Positions 7,971-17,672 of a DNA stretch of 33,109 nucleotides are shown piece after piece. The notes below the pieces were generated by a model. The model made no database searches. It saw only the letters and a program-made list of their open reading frames with translations, and was not told where the DNA came from. A program made the position numbers and the translations under genes. Numbering within the stretch: position 1 is the first letter of the stretch; the number at the start of each line of letters is the position of its first letter. The stretch comes from Halioglobus sp. (lineage in GTDB: Bacteria > Pseudomonadota > Gammaproteobacteria > Pseudomonadales > Halieaceae), in assembly GCA_020443425.1 (NCBI GenBank), contig JAGRIE010000042.1:1-33109 (forward strand), written 5' to 3'.

Positions 7971-9197
7971 ATGGGTGACTTCTACCAGAACGGCATCATT
8001 ACCACACTGCACAATCTATCCAATCGGTCGCTGCAGGACCTCGAACAGGAACTTCTGGCATTTTCCGCCGCCCGCCCCATGGGGCTGATCCTGCCCTCGC
8101 TGTACTCCGAGCTCGGCGGCAATGCGCTGCCCGGCATTATCGAAGAACTGGTGCAGGTCCCCTACCTCGCCGAGATTGTGATCGGCCTCGACCGCGCGGA
8201 TGAATCCCAGTACCGCGAGGCACTGAAGTTTTTCAGCCCCCTGCCGCAGCACCACCGCGTGCTGTGGCATGACGGCCCACGGCTACAGGCCCTCGATGCC
8301 AGACTGCACGAGCAGGGCCTGGCGCCGCGGGAACTGGGCAAGGGCCGCAATGTCTGGTATTGCATGGGGTTTATGCTGGCCAACAACCGCTCGGAATCCG
8401 TCGCCCTGCACGACTGCGATATCGTCACCTACAACCGCTCGCTGCTGGCGCGGCTGATCTACCCGGTCGCGAACCCCCGTTTCAACTACGAATTCTGCAA
8501 AGGCTATTACGCGCGTGTCGCGGACGGCAAGATCAACGGGCGCGTCAGTCGATTGCTGGTGACGCCGCTGCTGCGCGCACTGAAGAAAGCCCTGGGGGAC
8601 CTGGAGTACATCGAGTATATGGACAGCTTTCGCTATCCACTGGCGGGGGAGTTCTCGTTCCGGCGCGACGTCCTCAACGACATCCTGATCCCAAGCGACT
8701 GGGGGCTGGAGATCGGGGTGCTCTCCGAGATGTACCGCAACTATGCGAAAAACCGCCTCTGCCAGGTCGACATTGCCGACAGTTACGATCACAAACACCA
8801 GAGCCTGTCGGCGGCAGACGACAGCGGCGGCCTGTCAAAAATGTCGATCGATATCGCCAAGGCACTGTTCCGCAAGCTGGCGACCCGGGGCGTGACATTC
8901 AACTCCGAACTGTTCCGCTCGCTGAAAGCCACCTACTACCGTATCGCGCTCGACTTTGTTGAAACCTATCACAACGACGCCGTGATGAACGGGATGACCC
9001 TGGATATTCACGCCGAGGAGCAGGCGGTGGAGCTGTTTGCCGAGAACATCATCAAAGCCGGCGAGGCCTTTCTGGACAGCCCGATGGAGCGCCCCTTTAT
9101 CCCTAGCTGGTCGCGCGTCATCAGCGCCATCCCGGATGTGCTGGACCAGCTCAGCGCCGCAGTGGAAGCGGACCACGACGAATTCATGGCGGGGTAA
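7971..9197 (+). CDS. gpgS: Glucosyl-3-phosphoglycerate synthase (GT81)
   Basis: A 408-residue glycosyltransferase that should join glucose from an NDP-glucose donor to 3-phosphoglycerate, the committed step to glucosylglycerate. The N-terminal half holds a GT-A fold with [20 protein letters not shown] and the metal-binding DCD at 148-150 ([11 protein letters not shown]). GKGRNVW before it and the later [14 protein letters not shown] (about 222-235) and SDWGLEIG are hallmarks of GpgS proteins of the Persephonella/proteobacterial branch. There is no signal peptide. AAGGCAG precedes the ATG, and the phosphorylase gene starts 5 bases after the stop. Mannosyl-3-phosphoglycerate synthases are a different family, so I am confident of the glucosyl call on sequence pattern, though the nucleotide of the donor cannot be told. 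Confidence 0.9.
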   Translation: MGDFYQNGIITTLHNLSNRSLQDLEQELLAFSAARPMGLILPSLYSELGGNALPGIIEELVQVPYLAEIVIGLDRADESQYREALKFFSPLPQHHRVLWHDGPRLQALDARLHEQGLAPRELGKGRNVWYCMGFMLANNRSESVALHDCDIVTYNRSLLARLIYPVANPRFNYEFCKGYYARVADGKINGRVSRLLVTPLLRALKKALGDLEYIEYMDSFRYPLAGEFSFRRDVLNDILIPSDWGLEIGVLSEMYRNYAKNRLCQVDIADSYDHKHQSLSAADDSGGLSKMSIDIAKALFRKLATRGVTFNSELFRSLKATYYRIALDFVETYHNDAVMNGMTLDIHAEEQAVELFAENIIKAGEAFLDSPMERPFIPSWSRVISAIPDVLDQLSAAVEADHDEFMAG

Positions 9198-9202
9198 CTC
9201 AG

Positions 9203-10969
9203 ATGCCGGAGAGTGGCGAAAACACAGGGGCACTGCTGGAGCGGGTACGACACCATATCCAGGAGATCTATCACGACAACCCTCTGGACGCCGATCTCGA
9301 CGGCCTGCCGGAAGCACTGCTGGCACTGATGCGGCTGGATCACTCCACCGACGAACCGCCGCAACATGTGAGCCACTGGGACCAGCGCGATGCACTGATG
9401 ATCACGTATGGGGACAGTATCCGCCTCGAGGGCGAGAAGCCGCTGGTGACCCTGAAACGCTTTCTCGACGAGTGGACAGATGGCGTCGTGAGCGGTGTGC
9501 ATATCCTGCCCTTCTACCCCTGGACCTCGGATGACGGTTTTTCGGTGCTGGATTACTCCAGCGTCAACGAGGCGCTGGGCGACTGGAACGACATCCGCAA
9601 TATCGCCGATGAGTACGACCTGATGGCGGACCTCGTCATCAATCACTGCTCTATCCGCAGCGTCTGGTTTGAGAATTTCCTGGCTGACCGGGAGCCCGGC
9701 AAAGGCTATTTCTACACCGCCAGTCCGCAGGATGACCTCAGTGCCGTGGTGCGCCCGCGAACGACGCCGCTGCTGCAGGAGGTGACCGCGGTCGACGGCA
9801 CGCGGCATGTCTGGTGCACTTTCAGCCCTGACCAGGTCGATCTCGATTTTCGCAATCCCCAGGTGCTGAAGCAGTTCGTTTCAATTGTCCGCCAGTACCT
9901 GGACAGCGGTGTCAGGATATTCCGCCTCGACGCCGTGGCGTTCCTGTGGAAGATCCCCGGCACCACCTGCCTGAACCTGTACGAAACCCATGAGGTGGTG
10001 CGTCTGCTGCGCACGCTGGTGGAGCACGCGCGTACCGATACCGTATTGATTACAGAGACCAATATCCCGCACCGGGAAAACCTGTCCTATTTTGGCAACG
10101 CCAACGAAGCGCACTGCGTCTACAATTTCTCGCTGCCCCCCCTGCTGGTCTACGCGCTGGTCACCGGTGACTGCACCTATCTGAAACAGTGGATGATGAG
10201 TATGCCGCCGGCACAGAACGGCACCGCGTATTTCAACTTCATTGCCTCCCATGACGGCATCGGCCTGCGACCCGCCGAGGGCCTGTTGTCAGACGCGGAG
10301 TTGGAGCGGCTGATTGGTGCTATGGAGGGATTCGGCGGGCATGTCTCCTACCGCGCACTGGAAGGCGGCCAGCGCAAGCCCTACGAAATCAATATCTCGC
10401 TGATCGATGCGCTGCAGGGTACCGTCGACGGGCGCGATGCATGGGGTACCGAGCGATTCATTTGCGCGCATGCCATCATGCTGGCCCTGGAGGGAATTCC
10501 CGGAATTTATATACACAGCCTGCTGGGGACCCACAACGACTACGAGCGTGTCGAGAACAGCGGGCACTACCGCGCCATCAATCGCCACCAGTGGGATATG
10601 CAGACGCTGAGTGCACTGCTGGCCGATACCGGGAGCGAACCGGCGCAGATCTTCTCGCGCCTGAAAGCGCTGCTGGCCATTCGCAGGCGCCAACCCGCCT
10701 TCCACCCCAACGCGGTACAGTACACACTGCACCTGGGCCCGGGCATCGTCGGTTTCCGGCGCGACAGCAGTGATGCAGGGCAGAGCATCTTCTGCATCAG
10801 CAATATCTCGGACAGCGAGAAATGCCTCGCGCTGTCGGACGTCAATCTCAGTCACGACGAGCAGTGGCAGGATCTCATCAGCGCCGGGCAATCTGCGGAG
10901 CAGGATGGGGAACTGCTGTTACAGCCCTACCAGACTGTCTGGCTCTCGAATACCGCCTTTCACACCTGA
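9203..10969 (+). CDS. GH13_18 phosphorylase, probably glucosylglycerate phosphorylase
   Basis: A 588-residue sucrose-phosphorylase-like enzyme of glycoside hydrolase family 13 subfamily 18. The catalytic trio is visible: nucleophile D243 ([10 protein letters not shown]), acid/base E285 ([16 protein letters not shown]) and stabiliser D351 ([10 protein letters not shown]). True sucrose phosphorylases have EIHDHY-type sequence after the acid/base residue; the TNIPHREN form belongs to the branch characterised as glucosylglycerate phosphorylase, which converts glucosylglycerate and phosphate to glucose 1-phosphate and D-glycerate. The operon setting with gpgS, the phosphatase and glycerate kinase fits that substrate very well. 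No signal peptide, so it acts inside the cell. Sucrose 6'-phosphate or glucosylglycerol phosphorylase are the other options within the subfamily and are less consistent with the neighbours. Confidence 0.88.
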   Translation: MPESGENTGALLERVRHHIQEIYHDNPLDADLDGLPEALLALMRLDHSTDEPPQHVSHWDQRDALMITYGDSIRLEGEKPLVTLKRFLDEWTDGVVSGVHILPFYPWTSDDGFSVLDYSSVNEALGDWNDIRNIADEYDLMADLVINHCSIRSVWFENFLADREPGKGYFYTASPQDDLSAVVRPRTTPLLQEVTAVDGTRHVWCTFSPDQVDLDFRNPQVLKQFVSIVRQYLDSGVRIFRLDAVAFLWKIPGTTCLNLYETHEVVRLLRTLVEHARTDTVLITETNIPHRENLSYFGNANEAHCVYNFSLPPLLVYALVTGDCTYLKQWMMSMPPAQNGTAYFNFIASHDGIGLRPAEGLLSDAELERLIGAMEGFGGHVSYRALEGGQRKPYEINISLIDALQGTVDGRDAWGTERFICAHAIMLALEGIPGIYIHSLLGTHNDYERVENSGHYRAINRHQWDMQTLSALLADTGSEPAQIFSRLKALLAIRRRQPAFHPNAVQYTLHLGPGIVGFRRDSSDAGQSIFCISNISDSEKCLALSDVNLSHDEQWQDLISAGQSAEQDGELLLQPYQTVWLSNTAFHT

Positions 10970-11138
10970 ATCGACCGCGAGCTGCTGGCAGGGACCAGTG
11001 TCGCCGGGGCGTCACCCCCCCGAAAACAGGTACCGTTACACGGCGACCACTGGATATTGTTCGCCCCAGCCCTGATAATTTCACTCCCGCCGAAGACGGA
11101 ACCGCCGCCGGCCATTGATATTGCAGGACTGATACACC

Positions 11139-13447
<2,309 letters not shown>

Positions 13448-13454
13448 GCCGCTC

Positions 13455-14069
13455 ATGCGCGTCCCTGTGCTGCTGTGTCTGTTGCTCGCGCTGGCACCCC
13501 CGCTGGCGCGCGCCCAGTGCCAGTGCCTCTGGCAGGGCTCCTTCAGTGATGTCCAGGCCGGGACAGACCTGGTCGTGAGCGGCACCGTGGCAGCCACCAA
13601 GGGCAACTCCATCGACCTGGCCGTCTCCCGCGTGCTGCGCGGCCCGGAACCGCCGGACCCGCTGCGCATCTGGTTGCAGACCGCAGACTACTGTCGCCCC
13701 GATGTGGCGCTGTTCCCGGTCGGCAGCAGCTGGTTGATGGCGCTGTCCAGAATCACTGAAGACGTCCCGGACGGATTCAACCCCAACACGCCCAATATCA
13801 GCTATGGCCGGCTCGGCGACTACACCCTGTCGAGCTGCGGTGGCTACTGGCTGCGCGTGAGTGGCAACGGCACACTGGTGACCGGCAATCTCGTCAAGGC
13901 GCCGCGCTGGGAGCGCGACCCTCCAATGACGCCGGTATTGCTGGACCTGGTGGTGGACTTCGTACAGGGCAGGCTCAGCGATCAGCAGTTGCTCGAGGCC
14001 AGCCGGGAAAATCCGGCACTGCGGCAACTGGAACTGGATACCCGGTCTTTCCTGCGAAACGAGAACTGA
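13455..14069 (+). CDS. Secreted protein with CxC N-terminus, NTR/TIMP-like, function unknown
   Basis: A 204-residue protein with a signal peptide (MRVPVLLCLLLALAPPLARA, cut after residue 20). The mature chain begins QCQCLW and goes on with SDVQAGTDLVVSGTV and a repeating beta-strand pattern, with later cysteines in DYCRPD and LSSCGGYW. This layout (CxC at the very N-terminus, then an aliphatic VVxGTV strand) recalls netrin/TIMP-like OB-fold domains; the resemblance is by eye only. It starts 7 bases after hemB and is probably in the same transcript. No enzyme motif is visible. A long minus-strand open frame of 273 codons over the same bases is judged to be a shadow because this frame has the signal peptide and operon spacing. 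Confidence 0.75.
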   Translation: MRVPVLLCLLLALAPPLARAQCQCLWQGSFSDVQAGTDLVVSGTVAATKGNSIDLAVSRVLRGPEPPDPLRIWLQTADYCRPDVALFPVGSSWLMALSRITEDVPDGFNPNTPNISYGRLGDYTLSSCGGYWLRVSGNGTLVTGNLVKAPRWERDPPMTPVLLDLVVDFVQGRLSDQQLLEASRENPALRQLELDTRSFLRNEN

Positions 14070-14116
14070 TACTCGATTCGAGCGTCGAGTTGGCGACAAT
14101 CTGCTCAACGGTGGGG

Positions 14117-14122
14117 TATAAC
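14117..14122 (+). promoter_or_regulatory. Possible -10 box before the diguanylate cyclase gene
   Basis: TATAAC lies about 36 bases before the ATG and within a small GGGGT/ACCCC inverted repeat (14113-14127 region). No good -35 box is seen at 16-18 bases, so this is only a candidate. Confidence 0.25.
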
Positions 14123-14157
14123 ACCCCCTCGCGTGAAAAAAACAGAACAATATCGCC

Positions 14158-15354
14158 ATGTATCCATTAACTGTGCCACTGAGGAAAGCACGCAACTGGT
14201 GGTTCTACCTGTGCACCGGGCGCTCTGTCTACAGCCGCTCCGATGAAGAGCACTACCGGCAGCGGATCCTGGTGATGACCAGCGGCTTCTGGCTGCTCAC
14301 TGCGCTGGTGTTTGCGGTGATCATCCCCATGATCATCCACATCACACCGCAGGGGAGGATTGCGGCGAATGTGCTGTTCGCGGCCAGCACGCTGGGCGTA
14401 CTGGTCAGCATGCTGCTGCTGCGCTTGCGCGAGGACCGGGTGGCGGCACTGAATATCATGCTGTTTATCTACACCGGCGCTTTCACCGGCGCCTGTTTCG
14501 CTTTCGGCGGCACCGATTCACCCACCTACCCCCTGTTGCTGATTGCCCCCGCCATGGCCGGCATTGTCGGCAGCGTGGCACTGTGCGCCTCCTGGGGCCT
14601 GGTGGTGTTCGCCATCTGGGTGTGCATACTGCAGGCTGAGCGCCACGGCTTTGAGTTCAGCCAGATCATCGTGCCCGCCAATCATAATATGGCAATGACC
14701 ATAGCGTACGCCGCGCTGGCTATCGCCGTGGTCAGCATCATTATTATCTACGCCGAGATGAACAAGGCACTGCGCGCCAGCTTGCAGGCGACCAACGCGG
14801 AACTGGAACATCTCTCCTCCCACGACCAGTTGACACGCCTGCCGAATCGCCGGTTCTATGACGAGCGCATCGCCCTCGCCCTGCGCCGCGCTGCGGAGCA
14901 GAACGGATTGACGGGGCTGCTGTTTATGGACCTGAACGACTTCAAGAACATCAACGACACCCATGGCCACGGTGCCGGGGACAAACTGCTGGTCGCCGTC
15001 GCCCAGCGCATCCAGGGCAGCCTGCGCGAGACAGACCTGGTGGCGCGCCTCGGCGGCGATGAGTTCGTAGCAGTACTCGAGGACGTGAAGTCAGCGGATG
15101 AAATCACCCGCCTGGCGCACAAATTGTCACAGGCGATCGAGCAGCCGCTGTATGTGCGGCAACAGGTCCTGAATTTCAGTTGCAGCGTTGGCGTGGCGAT
15201 CTTCCCGATCGATGGGCGCCAGCAGCACGAACTGGAAGAGCAGGCAGACAGGGCCATGTACCAGGCCAAAAAACGCGGTTTACCGGTGGCACTGGCCAGC
15301 CTCGAGGCGACCAACACACCGAGCCCGGCCAGGGCGCCGAGCAACCGCATCTAG
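14158..15354 (+). CDS. Membrane-bound diguanylate cyclase (GGDEF domain)
   Basis: A 398-residue protein with about six membrane segments (residues about 42-200) followed by a GGDEF domain (about 215-385). It should make cyclic di-GMP from two GTP. The signature RLGGDEF is intact, with GGDEF at 299-303, and the product-inhibition site RxxD (RETD, 290-293) lies the usual five residues before it, so an active, feedback-inhibited enzyme is expected. The domain start SSHDQLTRLPNRR and the metal-binding DLNDFKNINDTHGH are also intact. The sensor part is not one I recognise; it could be a MASE-like membrane domain. There is no EAL domain. The gene converges with the Nudix gene, the two stops being 58 bases apart. 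Confidence 0.92.
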   Translation: MYPLTVPLRKARNWWFYLCTGRSVYSRSDEEHYRQRILVMTSGFWLLTALVFAVIIPMIIHITPQGRIAANVLFAASTLGVLVSMLLLRLREDRVAALNIMLFIYTGAFTGACFAFGGTDSPTYPLLLIAPAMAGIVGSVALCASWGLVVFAIWVCILQAERHGFEFSQIIVPANHNMAMTIAYAALAIAVVSIIIIYAEMNKALRASLQATNAELEHLSSHDQLTRLPNRRFYDERIALALRRAAEQNGLTGLLFMDLNDFKNINDTHGHGAGDKLLVAVAQRIQGSLRETDLVARLGGDEFVAVLEDVKSADEITRLAHKLSQAIEQPLYVRQQVLNFSCSVGVAIFPIDGRQQHELEEQADRAMYQAKKRGLPVALASLEATNTPSPARAPSNRI

Positions 15355-15412
15355 CGTCCAGCCTGTTCGCTCACACCCGAAGGTCGCTGTCACAGCGCCC
15401 CGGGACCACCCC

Positions 15413-16084
15413 CTAGCGACGCCGTGATCGACGGCGAAACAGCTGGCGACGCCATCTCGCCTGTCGCGCCGTACTGCCCTCGACCAGGTCCAGCAGTTCA
15501 CCCAGCATCATCAGCGACAGCCCCCAGATACAGCGCCCCTCGTACCAGTAGCAGGGCATGGGGACGCTGACCCCCTTGTAGTTCCAGAGCATTTCGGACT
15601 GATTCTCCTGGTCCAGCAGAAACTCCAGCGGCACCCAGACCACTTCAGCGACCTCGTGGTTGGGGGTAAATGCCACCTCGCGGTCAAGGCGAAACACGAA
15701 AGGGCTTACCGCCATACCGAACGGGCCCCGGTGAGGGCGGGCATGGAGGTCCGAGAGGCGACCGATACACTGGTCCTCCTCACCCAGGAACAGCCCCACC
15801 TCCTCCGCAGTCTCCCGCACAGCGACCGCATAGCCGTTGGCGTCAGCGCTGTCCATGCGCCCGCCGGGAAAGGCCATATGGCCTGACCACGGATCGCCCT
15901 CCCGCTCGGCCCGCTTGATCATCAGGATATGCAGTTCGCCGTCGCGGACCTGGAGAATCATAGCGACGGCAGAGCGTTTCATCAGGCGCCGCAGCAGTTT
16001 CTTTCCCGGCGCGTGATCTCCGAGCCGGGTTTCAATGAGTTGCAACAGTGACACTGACACTTGATCGCCTTTTCCAAAGAACAT
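15413..16084 (-). CDS. Nudix hydrolase, CoA pyrophosphatase-like
   Basis: A 223-residue protein with a Nudix fold. The Nudix box is at about 74-98: GGRMDSAD, then VRETAEEVGL with catalytic E94 and E95. Its spacing fits the NudL/YeaB-type box (one residue longer than the standard box), and LMIKRAEREGDPWSGHMAFPGG just before it matches that group as well, apart from the LRxHxGQ form. The likely reaction is hydrolysis of a nucleoside diphosphate linked to another group, perhaps CoA or its derivatives. The C-terminus is very arginine-rich (RRQLFRRRSRRR), possibly binding nucleic acid or ribosomes, or simply a terminal extension. GGGTG lies 8 bases before the ATG. It is divergent from modF across a 94-base gap. 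Confidence 0.85.
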   Translation of the reverse strand: MFFGKGDQVSVSLLQLIETRLGDHAPGKKLLRRLMKRSAVAMILQVRDGELHILMIKRAEREGDPWSGHMAFPGGRMDSADANGYAVAVRETAEEVGLFLGEEDQCIGRLSDLHARPHRGPFGMAVSPFVFRLDREVAFTPNHEVAEVVWVPLEFLLDQENQSEMLWNYKGVSVPMPCYWYEGRCIWGLSLMMLGELLDLVEGSTARQARWRRQLFRRRSRRR

Positions 16085-16178
16085 AACGTGACACCCGGAT
16101 TAAGCCAGTCGCATGCCGACCTGACAAGTTGCGACGCACATTTATCACCGACCAGCCACAACTGAGGACAGAAAACCA

Positions 16179-17672
16179 ATGGAGAATTTGCTCGAGCTGC
16201 GCGATGTCAGCCTGGTGTACCGCGCACTGCCCGCCCTGCGAAATATCAATTGGACCGTGTCCAGCGGACAGCAGTGGGCCTGCCTGGGCCCGAATGGCTC
16301 CGGTAAAACCAGTCTCGCAAAGATCCTCAGCCGACAGGCCACGCACTACTCCGGCGACGTTGTACGCAGCGCAGGACTGCAGCAGGCGGGCGTCGCCTAT
16401 GTCTGCTTCGAGCAGGCGCGCACACTGTGCGAGCGCGACAAGAAGCTGGATGACTCGGAGTTCCGCGCCGATGCCAGCGACCCCGGCACGACCGTGGAAA
16501 AACTGATTCTGTCCGGCCGTGAACCGGATGAGCGCTTCGACCACTGGACGGAGCGGCTGCGCATGCGCCATTTCCTGCACCGCGGCCTGCGTTTCATCTC
16601 CACCGGCGAAATGCGGAAAACGCTGTTGGTCTCGGCCATCCTGAGCGAGCCCGCGCTGCTCATCCTGGACAGTCCACTGGACGGCCTGGACCGCGCCAGC
16701 CAGCGCGAGATGCACGCGGTAATCAACGAACTGCTGCACTCGCGCATCACTGTGCTTATGCTGTGTCGGCAACCGGAGGATGTACCCGCCGATATTACCC
16801 ACGTCATGGTACTGGATGAGGGGCGGGTACTGGCCTGTGGCACACGGGAGTCGACGCTGGCCGATGCACAGGTCCAGGCCCTGATGAACCCGCCGATGGC
16901 CGCACTGGGCGAGTTGCCCGCAGCCGCCGCGCGGCCCTATTCACTGCCGCCGGATGTCCCCTTGCTGGCACTGCACAATGTCTCGGTGCAGTACGGCGAC
17001 CAGGTGGTACTGCGGGACGTTAACTGGGTTATGGAGCGAACAACCCACTGCTGCATATCAGGCCCCAACGGCTGCGGCAAAACCACACTGCTGAGCCTGG
17101 TCACAGGTGACAACCACAAGGCGTATGGCCAGGACATCACCCTCTTTGGCATCCGGCGCGGCAGCGGAGAGAGCGTCTGGGATATCAAGCAGAAATTCGG
17201 CCAGTTGGACACCCAGTTACAGCTGAACTTCGCGCGCGGTATGCGTGTGGTGGAGGTGGTAGTATCGGGTTTCTTTGATTCCATCGGCCTGTACGACGAC
17301 TGGGGTGACGCCCAGCGCACCAGTGCAGAGCAGTGGCTGGGGGCGCTCGGGCTCTCGGCGTTCAGCCGCGAAAAATACGACGAGCTGTCCTTCGGTCTGC
17401 AGCGCATGGTGCTGCTGGCCCGCGCGATGGTCAAATCGCCGGTTATCCTGCTACTGGACGAACCGACACTGGGTCTGGACGGCTATCACCGCAGGCTACT
17501 GCTGCGAGCACTGGACCATATCGCCCAACACAGCGACACACAGCTCATTTTTGTCAGCCACTCCGCGGGGGAGACACCGGCCTGTATCAACCAGCACATG
17601 GTGTTTGAACCGCGTGACGACGGCTTTGAGCTGGTGTGCCACCAGGAAGACCCTAGGCCGGCCGGATCCTGA
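16179..17672 (+). CDS. modF: ModF-type protein with two ABC ATPase domains
   Basis: A 497-residue soluble protein with two fused ABC ATPase domains and no membrane part. Walker A motifs are GPNGSGKTS (37-45) and GPNGCGKTT (295-303); signature motifs are ISTGEMRK and LSFGLQRM. The stretch DITLFGIRRGSGESVWDIK is highly characteristic of E. coli ModF (PhrA), as is SGFFDSIGLYD. In domain 1 the Walker B motif ends LILDSP, with S165 where the catalytic glutamate is expected, and no H-loop histidine is seen (LMLCRQ). Domain 2 has LLLDEP and FVSHS, so it looks catalytically complete. ModF is linked to molybdate transport in E. coli but its real task is unclear, and no modABC genes are present here. 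Its last 20 bases overlap the end of the convergent RND gene. Confidence 0.88.
   Translation: MENLLELRDVSLVYRALPALRNINWTVSSGQQWACLGPNGSGKTSLAKILSRQATHYSGDVVRSAGLQQAGVAYVCFEQARTLCERDKKLDDSEFRADASDPGTTVEKLILSGREPDERFDHWTERLRMRHFLHRGLRFISTGEMRKTLLVSAILSEPALLILDSPLDGLDRASQREMHAVINELLHSRITVLMLCRQPEDVPADITHVMVLDEGRVLACGTRESTLADAQVQALMNPPMAALGELPAAAARPYSLPPDVPLLALHNVSVQYGDQVVLRDVNWVMERTTHCCISGPNGCGKTTLLSLVTGDNHKAYGQDITLFGIRRGSGESVWDIKQKFGQLDTQLQLNFARGMRVVEVVVSGFFDSIGLYDDWGDAQRTSAEQWLGALGLSAFSREKYDELSFGLQRMVLLARAMVKSPVILLLDEPTLGLDGYHRRLLLRALDHIAQHSDTQLIFVSHSAGETPACINQHMVFEPRDDGFELVCHQEDPRPAGS

Noticed and set aside
11005-11022. CGGGG/CCCCG inverted repeat between the glucosylglycerate operon and hemL, considered as a terminator
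   Set aside because: Only five pairs, a long loop and A residues instead of T after it.
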